Source of the DNA: an uncultured Oscillospiraceae bacterium
GTDB lineage: Bacteria; Bacillota; Clostridia; Oscillospirales; Acutalibacteraceae
Direction of reading: 5' to 3'
Assembly: GCA_905198295.1 (NCBI GenBank)
Contig: CAJKBW010000124.1
Coordinates: 1-6,794, forward strand
Length of the DNA: 6,794 bases
Shown here: positions 1 to 6,084 of the stretch, in pieces
Layout: each line of letters begins with the position of its first letter
How positions within the stretch are numbered: the stretch's first letter is position 1
The notes under the pieces: model-generated
Told to the model about the DNA's origin: nothing
Database searches by the model: none
The model's input: only the letters and a program-made list of their open reading frames with translations
Translations under genes and position numbers: made by a program

Positions 1-13
1 TCCGTGCTTTTTA

Positions 14-42
14 TTCACAAATTTATATACTTATACTATAAT
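14..42 (+). promoter_or_regulatory. Sigma-A-type promoter match facing the LacI gene's 3' end
   Basis: TTCACA at 14-19 (5 of 6 matches to TTGACA) and a perfect TATAAT at 37-42 are separated by 17 bases, the optimal spacing. Transcription would start near 49 and run rightwards, convergent with the LacI gene whose stop is at 245. No plus-strand gene with a start and ribosome site follows. It could drive an antisense or small RNA, be a relic, or be a chance match in AT-rich DNA. Confidence 0.45.
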
Positions 43-136
43 ATCCTCGCCATATTTGCTTTTCATACCTTATTAAAATGTTCTATTATTCCGTAATTTT
101 GAGACTTTTTGTCTAAATTGTTTTTCCAGCAACCCC

Positions 137-173
137 AAAAAGCCGCCCAAAATACGCCAAACGCCGTTTGGGC
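137..173 (-). terminator. Probable intrinsic terminator after the LacI gene
   Basis: Read on the minus strand, GCCCAAA (173-167) pairs with TTTGGGC (151-145), then come GGC and five Ts (141-137). An alternative inner pairing, CCAAAC/GTTTGG (171-166 with 162-157), also exists. It lies about 70 bases past the LacI stop codon, a normal place for an intrinsic terminator. The stem is only moderately strong, so efficiency is uncertain. Confidence 0.5.
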
Positions 174-244
174 AAAAGTACACAATTCCGATGACAGGCA
201 GGATCTTTATCGAACAATGATACAGCGGCTCGATGATGGCATAC

Positions 245-1282
245 TCAGCTCCGGCGCGCCACCGATTCCCGCTCCACCAGCTTCGGCTTGAAGCGCACGG
301 TTTCCAGAGGCGTACCGGGATTCTCAAAGCTTTTCTGCAGCAGCTCAATAGCCCGGACGCCAATTTCGCGTGTGCATTGATCGATCGTGGTCAAAGCGGG
401 GGTGATCATCTTGGAGATGGTCATGTTGTCGAAGCCCAGTACCGAAACATCCTGCGGCACACGGATACCCCAGTTTTGAAGACCGCGGATCGCTCCGATC
501 GCCATCATGTCGTTGATACAGAAGATCGCCGTCGGCGGCGTATCCAGCTGCATGAGCTTTTCTGCCAGACGGCACCCGATATTGAATTCGTAGGTGCTCT
601 CATCCTCCTGTTCATAGTCCGAAATACGCAGATAATTCTGCGTCAGTTCAATTCCGCTCTCCCGCAGCCCGGCGAGAAAACCATCCAGCCGCTGCCGCCG
701 GCTCGGGTAGGTCAGCGGCGCGCTGATAAAGGCAATCTCGCGATGTCCCATTTCCACCAGATAGCGGGCGGCCATATAGCCGCCGCCGTAATAGTTAAAA
801 CATACGCGGTGGGTCGGTGCATACAGCGGCTGCTCAATAGCCACCACTGTCACCCCATCCGTGTTGACCTCCTCGATCCAGGAGGTGTCATCGCTGACGG
901 TGGACATGACGATGCCCTTCACCTGCTTTTGCAGAAGCGACAGGAACTGCTTTTTCTCATATTCCGGATTCCGGTAGGAGTTGCACAGCAGGACATTATA
1001 TCCGCTGTGAATCAGCGAATCGTTGATGCCCGCGATCAAATCCGGGTAATAAAAATTGGAAATATTGGGGATGATCACTCCCACTTCATCGGCGCGGTTG
1101 GATTTGAGATACCTTCCCAGCATATTGGGCTTGTAGTTCAGCTCCCGCACCGATGCCTGCACCCGAAGGCGCAGTTCATTGCTGACCGGGTAATCCGCGT
1201 TGTTTACAATGCGGGACACCGTCGCGACCGATACACCGCAGTGCTTAGCCACATCGTAAATCGTAATTTTCTTTTTGGTCAT
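245..1282 (-). CDS. LacI-family transcriptional repressor
   Basis: This is a complete 345-residue LacI/GalR-family regulator, the usual length for the family. An N-terminal helix-turn-helix spans about residues 7-26, with the hallmark SVATVSR recognition-helix sequence. A hinge follows around P52-L59, whose leucine (L59) fits the minor-groove-inserting residue of the family. From about residue 66 there is a periplasmic-binding-protein-like sugar-sensing domain, ending in the typical IFCINDMMAIGA and VSVLGFDN stretches. The start at 1282 is preceded by a GGGAGG ribosome site about 10 bases upstream. The gene lies 197 bases beyond the second lipoprotein gene on the same strand, with a possible terminator between them and a CG-centred operator-like palindrome (1399-1412) upstream, which suggests separate, autoregulated expression. 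It probably controls the neighbouring GH20/lipoprotein operon in response to a sugar. The ligand cannot be read from the sequence. Confidence 0.95.
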   Translation of the reverse strand: MTKKKITIYDVAKHCGVSVATVSRIVNNADYPVSNELRLRVQASVRELNYKPNMLGRYLKSNRADEVGVIIPNISNFYYPDLIAGINDSLIHSGYNVLLCNSYRNPEYEKKQFLSLLQKQVKGIVMSTVSDDTSWIEEVNTDGVTVVAIEQPLYAPTHRVCFNYYGGGYMAARYLVEMGHREIAFISAPLTYPSRRQRLDGFLAGLRESGIELTQNYLRISDYEQEDESTYEFNIGCRLAEKLMQLDTPPTAIFCINDMMAIGAIRGLQNWGIRVPQDVSVLGFDNMTISKMITPALTTIDQCTREIGVRAIELLQKSFENPGTPLETVRFKPKLVERESVARRS

Positions 1283-1398
1283 TGCCTTGCGCCCTCCCTG
1301 CCTGCAAATGACGGTTTTCGGCTCGTCCCCTCCGGAGCCGGCCGCCTTGTTTCTGAATTCTTTCTGCTTTTCCCAAAATTTGTTTCTGCCAAAATCAC

Positions 1399-1412
1399 AG
1401 TAAACGATTGCT
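1399..1412. promoter_or_regulatory. Candidate LacI-type operator upstream of the repressor gene
   Basis: The 14 bases AGTAAACGATTGCT form an imperfect palindrome of the form AGNAANCGNTTNCT centred on a CG step (1405-1406). That is the architecture of LacI/CcpA-family operators, whose hinge-helix leucine inserts at the central CG. It lies about 117 bases upstream of the repressor start, between the possible terminator of the upstream operon and the repressor gene, which suggests autoregulation. No strong -35/-10 pair was found next to it. Confidence 0.55.
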
Positions 1413-1425
1413 GAATCGAACGGCG

Positions 1426-1468
1426 AAAATCCTGCCGCAGGGACGGATAGACCGCCGCACGGCAGGAT
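1426..1468 (-). terminator. Possible terminator after the lipoprotein operon
   Basis: On the minus strand ATCCTGCCG (1468-1460) pairs perfectly over 9 bp with CGGCAGGAT (1437-1429), followed by TTT (1428-1426). The loop is 22 bases and may fold further. It starts about 12 bases after the stop codon of the second lipoprotein. The T run is short, so some read-through into the LacI gene is plausible. Confidence 0.5.
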
Positions 1469-1479
1469 AAACCGCCGGT

Positions 1480-2490
1480 TTAATCCTTGAGTGCATACCA
1501 GACGGACGCCTGATGTACCGCCAAACCAAAATTGCCGTCCGGGAAGGAAGCCTTCAGCGATTCATGTACTTTCCCCATTTCCTGCACCATAACCGCTTTG
1601 CCCTCTTCCATGAACGAGACAGCATCTCCCTCGGAGGATTTTGTCTCTACACCGAGGATGATTTTACAGCCGTATTCCTTGGCATACGCGATTTCTTCCT
1701 TGGACACATCCAGGATTTTCGCTGCCGTATCCCGATAGGACATGATTGCAATGGTGTCGCAGATCTTGGCCATCAGCCGCGCCAGTTCGATTTCCTGACC
1801 ATCCCCGTCCTTGACAATATCCGTCATCCAGAAAGGAATGTCCCATTCGAGAATCGTGCCCGCCTCTTCGGCAGCGGGTGCTGCCTTCTGCACGGCGAAG
1901 TCGGCAAACATTTGCATTACCTTGGCCCGGCCTTCATCTCCGGTCTTGAAATCCGGATGCTGATGCGGCTCCACATCCAGATGCATGGAGTAGAATTTTT
2001 CGTCATCCGCAGCAGCTGCTTGATAGGCTTTGAATTTTTCCACATACCGCTCAAAACCGGTGCTGTCCGGTTCAATCCATCCGTAATCCCCGGTCAGCGC
2101 CGCAACCCGCATTCCCATGCTGCCCGCCTTTTTGACAAACGCACGCACATCCGCAAAGCTTGCTTTTGCACTGTCGTTGTCAGCCATTCCATCGACGCAC
2201 AAATAGATTTCGCTCACCACATTGTTCTGCAGAAAGCCCAGCAGCTCATCAGAATTCCGGATGGTGTTGATCTGCCACCACCAGACTCCCAGCGTATCGG
2301 TATCCTCCTGCGTGCGGAAGCGGACGGTGGTTTCCTTTTCGGCCGGTGCCTGCGATGAAGTCGCGGCAGGCGGTGCCGTACTGGACGCGGAAGAAACATC
2401 GGATACAGGTTTTTCGGTTGAGCAACCAGCCAGCAGGGAAGCCGCCAGACAGGCACAGGCAGGGATGACCGCCCATTTTATCCGTTTCAT
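1480..2490 (-). CDS. Lipoprotein with predicted (beta/alpha)8 barrel, putative glycosidase (copy 2)
   Basis: This 336-residue protein starts with a lipoprotein signal peptide (basic MKRIK, hydrophobic core, lipobox LAGC with the lipidated cysteine at 23). A Ser/Ala/Pro linker to about residue 52 places the mature domain outside the membrane. The remainder reads as eight alternating strands and helices: LGVWWW (67-72), EIYLCVD (94-100), RVAALTG (128-134), SMHLDVEPH (168-176), ILEWDIPFW (213-221), IAIMSY (247-252), IILGVETK (277-284) and LAVHQASVWYAL (323-334). Acidic residues end strand 4 (D172, E174) and strand 7 (E282), the places of the acid/base and nucleophile in clan GH-A glycosidases. 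A glycosidase role is inference; I do not recognise a named family. It is clearly paralogous to the gene 60 bases upstream. The start has GAGAGG about 11 bases upstream. Confidence 0.85.
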   Translation of the reverse strand: MKRIKWAVIPACACLAASLLAGCSTEKPVSDVSSASSTAPPAATSSQAPAEKETTVRFRTQEDTDTLGVWWWQINTIRNSDELLGFLQNNVVSEIYLCVDGMADNDSAKASFADVRAFVKKAGSMGMRVAALTGDYGWIEPDSTGFERYVEKFKAYQAAAADDEKFYSMHLDVEPHQHPDFKTGDEGRAKVMQMFADFAVQKAAPAAEEAGTILEWDIPFWMTDIVKDGDGQEIELARLMAKICDTIAIMSYRDTAAKILDVSKEEIAYAKEYGCKIILGVETKSSEGDAVSFMEEGKAVMVQEMGKVHESLKASFPDGNFGLAVHQASVWYALKD

Positions 2491-2550
2491 TGGTAACGCA
2501 TCCTCTCTTTGTCTGAATTCATTTTCAAAACATCGACAACGCTTTATGGT

Positions 2551-3807
2551 TTATTTCGTCATCAGCGCGTACCAGGAATATACATGGTGAATTGCACCGC
2601 CAACCTTGTCATAACCCGCGGCATCCAGCTTGGAGCGCAGCACGCCCTGCTCCTTGATCAGCTTATCTTTGCCGGAATAATAGTAGGTAATGTTGGTGGG
2701 TGTAATCTGGATGGTTTCCGTCCCCGCGATCAGACGGCAGCCGTTTTTCTTTGCGTAGGCCAGCTCCAGATCGGTCGCCCGGTCATACTGTCCGGCGCCG
2801 GTATTGAAATAGGACATAATGCCCAGCGAATGACACTGCTTGGTCATCAGCTCGAGGATGTTCACTTTCGCCCCGCTCGGATCGGTCACGGTGTCGCTCT
2901 CGGTAAACCAGGACCAGATATCGTACTCCAGCTGTACGCCGACGGCATCGCACTGTTTGCGGGCTTCTACCACCATGTCAGCCATCCACTGCGTATACTT
3001 GGCGCGATTGCTGCTCCATTTGCTGCCCATCGTATGCGGCTCTACATCCAGATGAATGGCGTAAAATTTCTCATCCGCCGCCGCATGGCTTTGGTATTCG
3101 GCAATTTTTTCCGCAAATGTCTTGAGCGAATAATACTTTTTGTCCGGATCAATCCAACGCAGAACACTTTCCCCGGAGGCTCCGGTCAATGCCGCCACTC
3201 GGATGCCGTACTGATTGCATTTTTTTACAAAGCCGCGGACCTGGCTCTCGCTGACCATGCCAGCTGCTACATCATCCTCACTCAACCCGCCCTGTGCCTT
3301 TTCCTCGCTCCAGGGGATCATCTTCCCGACGTCGAGATAAATTTCGGTGACGTTGTTGGCGATCAGCATATCCAGAATCATATCCACCGAAACGCCATTC
3401 ACCGGGCGGACAATCCCACTAAGATCCCACCACCAGGTGCCGAGCGTAGCCGTATCGCCCGACTCGCGGAATCCGACGGTCGGCCCCTTATACAGGGAAC
3501 CGGGCTTAAAATCGGCGCTGCCCACCTGAGCCGCATCCGGGACATCCGTGTCCACGGGCCGGGTTGTGGTGGTACCGGCTGTATCTGCGGTAGTGGTGGT
3601 ACCGTCCTGAGTTGTCGTTGTCATCGTGTTATCCTCCGTTGCTGACGAAGTCATTTCGTTTCCCGTGGTCGATTCGGCGGAAGCCGATTCGCTCCCTGAC
3701 ACATCCGACGCGGGCTCTTCGGTCTTTCCGCAGCCTGCGGCTGTGAATACCAGCAGCGCCGACAGGGCGGCAATTCCGCGTACCCAGGGATTCCTGCGCT
3801 GTTTCAT
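2551..3807 (-). CDS. Lipoprotein with predicted (beta/alpha)8 barrel, putative glycosidase (copy 1)
   Basis: This 418-residue protein has an N-terminal lipoprotein signal peptide (MKQRR, hydrophobic stretch, AAGC lipobox with Cys26). The lipobox has Ala rather than Leu at -3. A low-complexity Ser/Thr/Glu/Asp linker of about 70 residues follows, with several runs of threonine (about 62-82), probably a flexible tether through the cell wall. The domain from about residue 118 matches the downstream paralogue segment by segment: LGTWWWDL (122-129), EIYLDV (155-160), RVAALTG (203-209), AIHLDVEPH (250-258), QLEYDIWSWF (292-301), LGIMSYF (328-334), RLIAGTETI (358-366) and GGAIHHVYSWYAL (403-415). E256 and E364 occupy the strand-4 and strand-7 positions. 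The function is inferred as a surface carbohydrate-active enzyme; the family is not recognised. It starts 42 bases after the GH20 gene ends, consistent with co-transcription, and AAAGG lies ahead of the start. Confidence 0.85.
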   Translation of the reverse strand: MKQRRNPWVRGIAALSALLVFTAAGCGKTEEPASDVSGSESASAESTTGNEMTSSATEDNTMTTTTQDGTTTTADTAGTTTTRPVDTDVPDAAQVGSADFKPGSLYKGPTVGFRESGDTATLGTWWWDLSGIVRPVNGVSVDMILDMLIANNVTEIYLDVGKMIPWSEEKAQGGLSEDDVAAGMVSESQVRGFVKKCNQYGIRVAALTGASGESVLRWIDPDKKYYSLKTFAEKIAEYQSHAAADEKFYAIHLDVEPHTMGSKWSSNRAKYTQWMADMVVEARKQCDAVGVQLEYDIWSWFTESDTVTDPSGAKVNILELMTKQCHSLGIMSYFNTGAGQYDRATDLELAYAKKNGCRLIAGTETIQITPTNITYYYSGKDKLIKEQGVLRSKLDAAGYDKVGGAIHHVYSWYALMTK

Positions 3808-3849
3808 GGAAAATACCTGCCTTTCTCTGATTGAAAGCCTGTGTACCGG

Positions 3850-5682
3850 CTAAGCGTCAGCCGGCTTTTCCTCTTCGTTTCCGTCCGCAGCGGCATAAAG
3901 GCGGAAAAGCGCCTCATCCGCATCAAAACGGGAGCGGACAAAAACCTCCGCGTCCGCTTTGGTGTAATGTGTCTCCACAATTCGGCGTACCTGCGGCTTC
4001 AGTTCCTCCCGCAGGGCGATAACCTCTGCCATACGGTTCCGCACGACCCGTTTTTCCGCTTCGGTCACGTCCATATGCAGCTTGTACAGTTCCCGCCCGA
4101 TCGCCTGCGCCTTCAGGCGGTATGCACCGAGCAGCTCCATCACCCGCACCGTCTCCGCCTCGTAGCGGTGACGCACCGCCTCACGGCAGACCCGGCAGAT
4201 CCGTTCGTAGCGCGCCGCACTGCCGCCGTGGAAAAGGCCTTCCTGTTCCACACCGAAAAAGGCAGAAGAGAAGCGGCCGTCAAAGCCTTCCCGCACCGCG
4301 TCACGATTCCACAGCTTTTCCGCAGCAAAAAGCACCGGATACCATATTGTGTCAAAGAAGGGGTGGGGCGGCGCGATGGTACCGCTGTAGTTGGACCAGA
4401 CCGTCATGCAGAAACCGTCCAGCCCCTCCTCGCCGCAAAGGCGGCCCCACATATCCACATTGCCCAGCCGCAGCTCGTACCAGGGCATATCCAGATACTG
4501 CGGCTCCGGCCCCTCGCCGCACTTGGCAGCAGCAGCGCCCAGCACGGTGAAGCCGGCCGCACGGAACCGCTGCGTCAGACGCTTGGCCAGTGCGTAATTG
4601 CTCTCGTAATACAGCCAGATCATGATGACTACCCGATGGTCAAGCTGCGCCAGTTCCTCGTCCGAAAAGCCGCGCAGCATGTCATCCCAGATGATCGGCG
4701 TTTTTCCGGCAGCCAGAACCCGGGCGGCCATACGATTGATATGGCCGATATACAGGCGATGTTTGCCGTCCTCTCCAAATCTCGCACGGCAGTCCGGGCA
4801 GCTGAGCAGATTCCACGCTTCGTCACAGCCCAGATGGACATACCGGCTGGCCGGATGCGCCGCCATCACATCGTCGAGCAGGCTTTCGACTACCGTATAG
4901 GCCTCTTCCCGGCTCGCGCAGATTTCATCGATATCGTTAAAATGCTTGTGTCCGGTCGGGTTAAAACCGTATGGCTCCGGCAGCTCGGGGAACTCACGCA
5001 TTTCCCGCAGCGGATAGTACCGTGGCAGCTTGAGCATATACTCCAAATGACCAATCGTCTGCTGCAGCGGGATGATCTCTATGTACAGCTCCGCCGCTTT
5101 ATCCTGAATTCTTTTCAGCTCCTGCAGCGAATAATGCGCCGGATCACAAATATCCGCATACCGGGTGAAGGGAAAACGATTCTCATATTCCAGCAGAAAA
5201 GTGTTGAAATGTGCCGCCGACAGTTCTTCCAGAATTTCTAGCAGCCGTTCAACGCGGGGAAATCCATACCGCATATCCATATGAAACGCCCGGAAGGACG
5301 TGTCGGAGAAATCGATTACTGTTCCGCAAAAAGAGCCTTTTTCCGCCAGCAGCATACGATATGTCTGCAGACCGTAGACCACGCCGCGGGGATGGCGGGA
5401 CAGAACAAAAAAGCCGTCCTCCTGCGCATAAAGGACATAACCATCCTCACGTCCTGCTTCGTTCAGTTGCACAGGCAGCGCCGGCAGAGTAGTGCGCCCC
5501 TCGGCAGACAATACCGCAAAATATATATCGTCCGCTTTATCCGTTTGTACGGAAAGGATCCCCGTGCTGCGGGACGACAGCCAGCGCTCTGCCCATTCCC
5601 CCGCGTTCGTCGCGGTATATCCCGCTGCGGGCGACGCCGCCGGAAAAACAGCCAGTTGTTTAGGCGTGGGAAGCATCGCCAT
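3850..5682 (-). CDS. GH20 beta-N-acetylhexosaminidase, hexosaminidase D-like
   Basis: This 610-residue protein is predicted to remove terminal beta-linked N-acetylhexosamine from glycans or glycoconjugates. Residues 1 to about 128 resemble the GH20b accessory domain, ending in the typical GYVLYAQEDGFFVL...GVVYGLQTYRMLL pattern. The TIM barrel starts at FHMDMRYGFPRVE (133-145) and continues through LLEYENRFPF (163-172), QTIGHLEY (208-215), HLGCDEAW (283-290) and IIWDDMLRG (330-338). D287-E288 is the catalytic Asp-Glu pair of GH20: Asp orients the substrate acetamido group and Glu is the acid/base. These blocks closely recall animal hexosaminidase D. The C-terminal part (about 490-600) is helical and charged. 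There is no signal peptide, so it should be cytosolic. The start at 5682 is supported by AGGGAGG 7 bases upstream; a second ATG two codons in is possible. It is the first gene of the operon with the two lipoproteins, suggesting it finishes degradation of imported fragments. Confidence 0.92.
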   Translation of the reverse strand: MAMLPTPKQLAVFPAASPAAGYTATNAGEWAERWLSSRSTGILSVQTDKADDIYFAVLSAEGRTTLPALPVQLNEAGREDGYVLYAQEDGFFVLSRHPRGVVYGLQTYRMLLAEKGSFCGTVIDFSDTSFRAFHMDMRYGFPRVERLLEILEELSAAHFNTFLLEYENRFPFTRYADICDPAHYSLQELKRIQDKAAELYIEIIPLQQTIGHLEYMLKLPRYYPLREMREFPELPEPYGFNPTGHKHFNDIDEICASREEAYTVVESLLDDVMAAHPASRYVHLGCDEAWNLLSCPDCRARFGEDGKHRLYIGHINRMAARVLAAGKTPIIWDDMLRGFSDEELAQLDHRVVIMIWLYYESNYALAKRLTQRFRAAGFTVLGAAAAKCGEGPEPQYLDMPWYELRLGNVDMWGRLCGEEGLDGFCMTVWSNYSGTIAPPHPFFDTIWYPVLFAAEKLWNRDAVREGFDGRFSSAFFGVEQEGLFHGGSAARYERICRVCREAVRHRYEAETVRVMELLGAYRLKAQAIGRELYKLHMDVTEAEKRVVRNRMAEVIALREELKPQVRRIVETHYTKADAEVFVRSRFDADEALFRLYAAADGNEEEKPADA

Positions 5683-5715
5683 ATAAGAACCTCCCTCAAT
5701 CCAAATGGTGTTTGT

Positions 5716-5744
5716 GCATTTTCATCATACCAGTCAGAAAATGC
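5716..5744. repeat. Inverted repeat flanking the GH20 promoter, candidate operator
   Basis: GCATTTTC (5716-5723) and GAAAATGC (5737-5744) are perfect 8-base inverted copies separated by 13 bases, so the arm centres are 21 bases apart, about two helical turns. The arms straddle the extended -10 element of the GH20 operon. This is a good geometry for a dimeric repressor, although it differs from the contiguous CG-centred form typical of LacI-family sites. Confidence 0.5.
5724..5732 (-). promoter_or_regulatory. Extended -10 promoter of the GH20/lipoprotein operon
   Basis: On the minus strand this reads TGGTATGAT: a TATGAT -10 (5 of 6 matches to TATAAT) with the TGN extension typical of Gram-positive promoters. 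The expected start near 5717 leaves a leader of about 35 bases with the ribosome site at 5690-5696. There is no good -35 at 17 bases, as expected for extended -10 promoters. Confidence 0.55.
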
Positions 5745-5751
5745 GGTTTCT
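5738..5751. promoter_or_regulatory. Degenerate LacI-type operator at the GH20 promoter
   Basis: AAAATGCGGTTTCT matches 8 of the 10 fixed positions of the AGNAANCGNTTNCT pattern seen upstream of the LacI gene (1399-1412). One half (CGGTTTCT) is perfect. It overlaps the -35 side of the GH20 operon promoter and shares bases with the inverted repeat 5716-5744. The match is suggestive only. Confidence 0.3.
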
Positions 5752-5806
5752 TTTCAAATTTTATGGAAATATGCGACTATCCGTAACAAACCGCAAACCA
5801 ATAGCT

Positions 5807-5836
5807 GGGCAAGCCGTGAAATTTTGCGGCTTGCCC
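5807..5836. repeat. 10-bp perfect hairpin, first of a pair
   Basis: GGGCAAGCCG (5807-5816) pairs with CGGCTTGCCC (5827-5836) around a 10-base loop. No long T run follows on either strand, so it is not a typical terminator by itself. It sits 6 bases from a second, longer hairpin (5843-5881). Confidence 0.6.
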
Positions 5837-5842
5837 CATAAC

Positions 5843-5881
5843 AAAACAGGCGCCTCCGGTTTGGCCGGAAGCGCCTGTTTT
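5843..5881. terminator. Strong bidirectional-type terminator hairpin
   Basis: AAAACAGGCGC (5843-5853) pairs perfectly with GCGCCTGTTTT (5871-5881). After one C/A mismatch, TCCGG pairs with CCGGA around the loop TTTGG (5860-5864). A-rich on the left and T-rich on the right, it can act in both directions. It insulates the GH20 promoter region from the retron unit. No obvious gene in the window needs it as its own terminator. Confidence 0.6.
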
Positions 5882-5914
5882 GCAGAATCGGCGGACAGAA
5901 AGGAAATAAAAAGG

Positions 5915-5943
5915 GCTGTTCGTGACAGCGGGGTTGTTTTTTT
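5915..5943 (+). terminator. Weak hairpin followed by a T run
   Basis: GCTGT (5915-5919) pairs with ACAGC (5925-5929) around TCGTG. GGGG, TTG and then seven Ts (5937-5943) follow. The stem is only 5 bp, and part of the T-rich stretch may instead be the -35 region and spacer of the retron promoter, so the terminator reading is weak. Confidence 0.25.
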
Positions 5944-5962
5944 CGCAGAAACGGTATATGCT
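5934..5962 (+). promoter_or_regulatory. Probable promoter of the retron noncoding RNA
   Basis: TTGTTT (5934-5939) and TATGCT (5957-5962) are 17 bases apart. Each matches its consensus only partly (TTG of TTGACA; 4 of 6 for TATAAT). The predicted start, about 7 bases after the -10, is at 5969-5970, which is exactly where the a1 arm of the retron inverted repeat begins. That coincidence is the main support. Confidence 0.5.
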
Positions 5963-5969
5963 GTGTATG

Positions 5970-5993
5970 AAAATCCGCCCCTTGCAGCAGCAC
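5970..5993 (+). repeat. Retron a1 arm
   Basis: This is the 5' arm of the inverted repeat that closes the retron RNA. Its first 11 bases pair perfectly with 6168-6178. After a small internal loop (5981-5987 against 6165-6167), CAGCAC (5988-5993) pairs with 6159-6164. Confidence 0.8.
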
Positions 5994-6084
5994 GCATCTT
6001 GGAGCCAAACGCTTTGAGAGGGGCAGCGAGTCGCTGTCCTGCCCATCCAAACCGGAGGACGCTTTTCGCCGTCGAAAAGCGGTT

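Larger units (their letters stand above)
1..244. other. AT-rich intergenic stretch downstream of the LacI gene
   Basis: No convincing protein gene was found here. The first 120 bases are strongly AT-rich and contain a good plus-strand promoter-like pair (14-42). The part nearer the LacI gene holds a hairpin followed by a minus-strand T run (137-173), read as that gene's terminator. Short open frames on either strand have no ribosome binding site or recognisable product. Confidence 0.6.

Noticed and set aside
73..363. 96-codon minus-strand frame overlapping the LacI 3' end
   Set aside because: It overlaps the LacI coding end in another frame and crosses its probable terminator; no ribosome site.
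1319..1340. CGGCTC/GAGCCG hairpin in the LacI leader
   Set aside because: It has a 6-bp stem with a 10-base loop, no T run, and does not cover the ribosome site. No regulatory role can be supported.
233..1414. Long plus-strand open frame opposite the LacI gene
   Set aside because: It is a shadow of a clear LacI-family gene. The translated product is His/Arg-rich without domain logic.
2536..2550. Possible LacI-type operator between the two lipoprotein genes
   Set aside because: It matches only about 7 of 10 fixed positions and lies inside an apparent operon, so it is near chance level.
3841..5241. 466-codon plus-strand open frame opposite the GH20 gene
   Set aside because: It is opposite a gene with intact GH20 catalytic motifs, a consequence of GC-biased third positions on the real strand.
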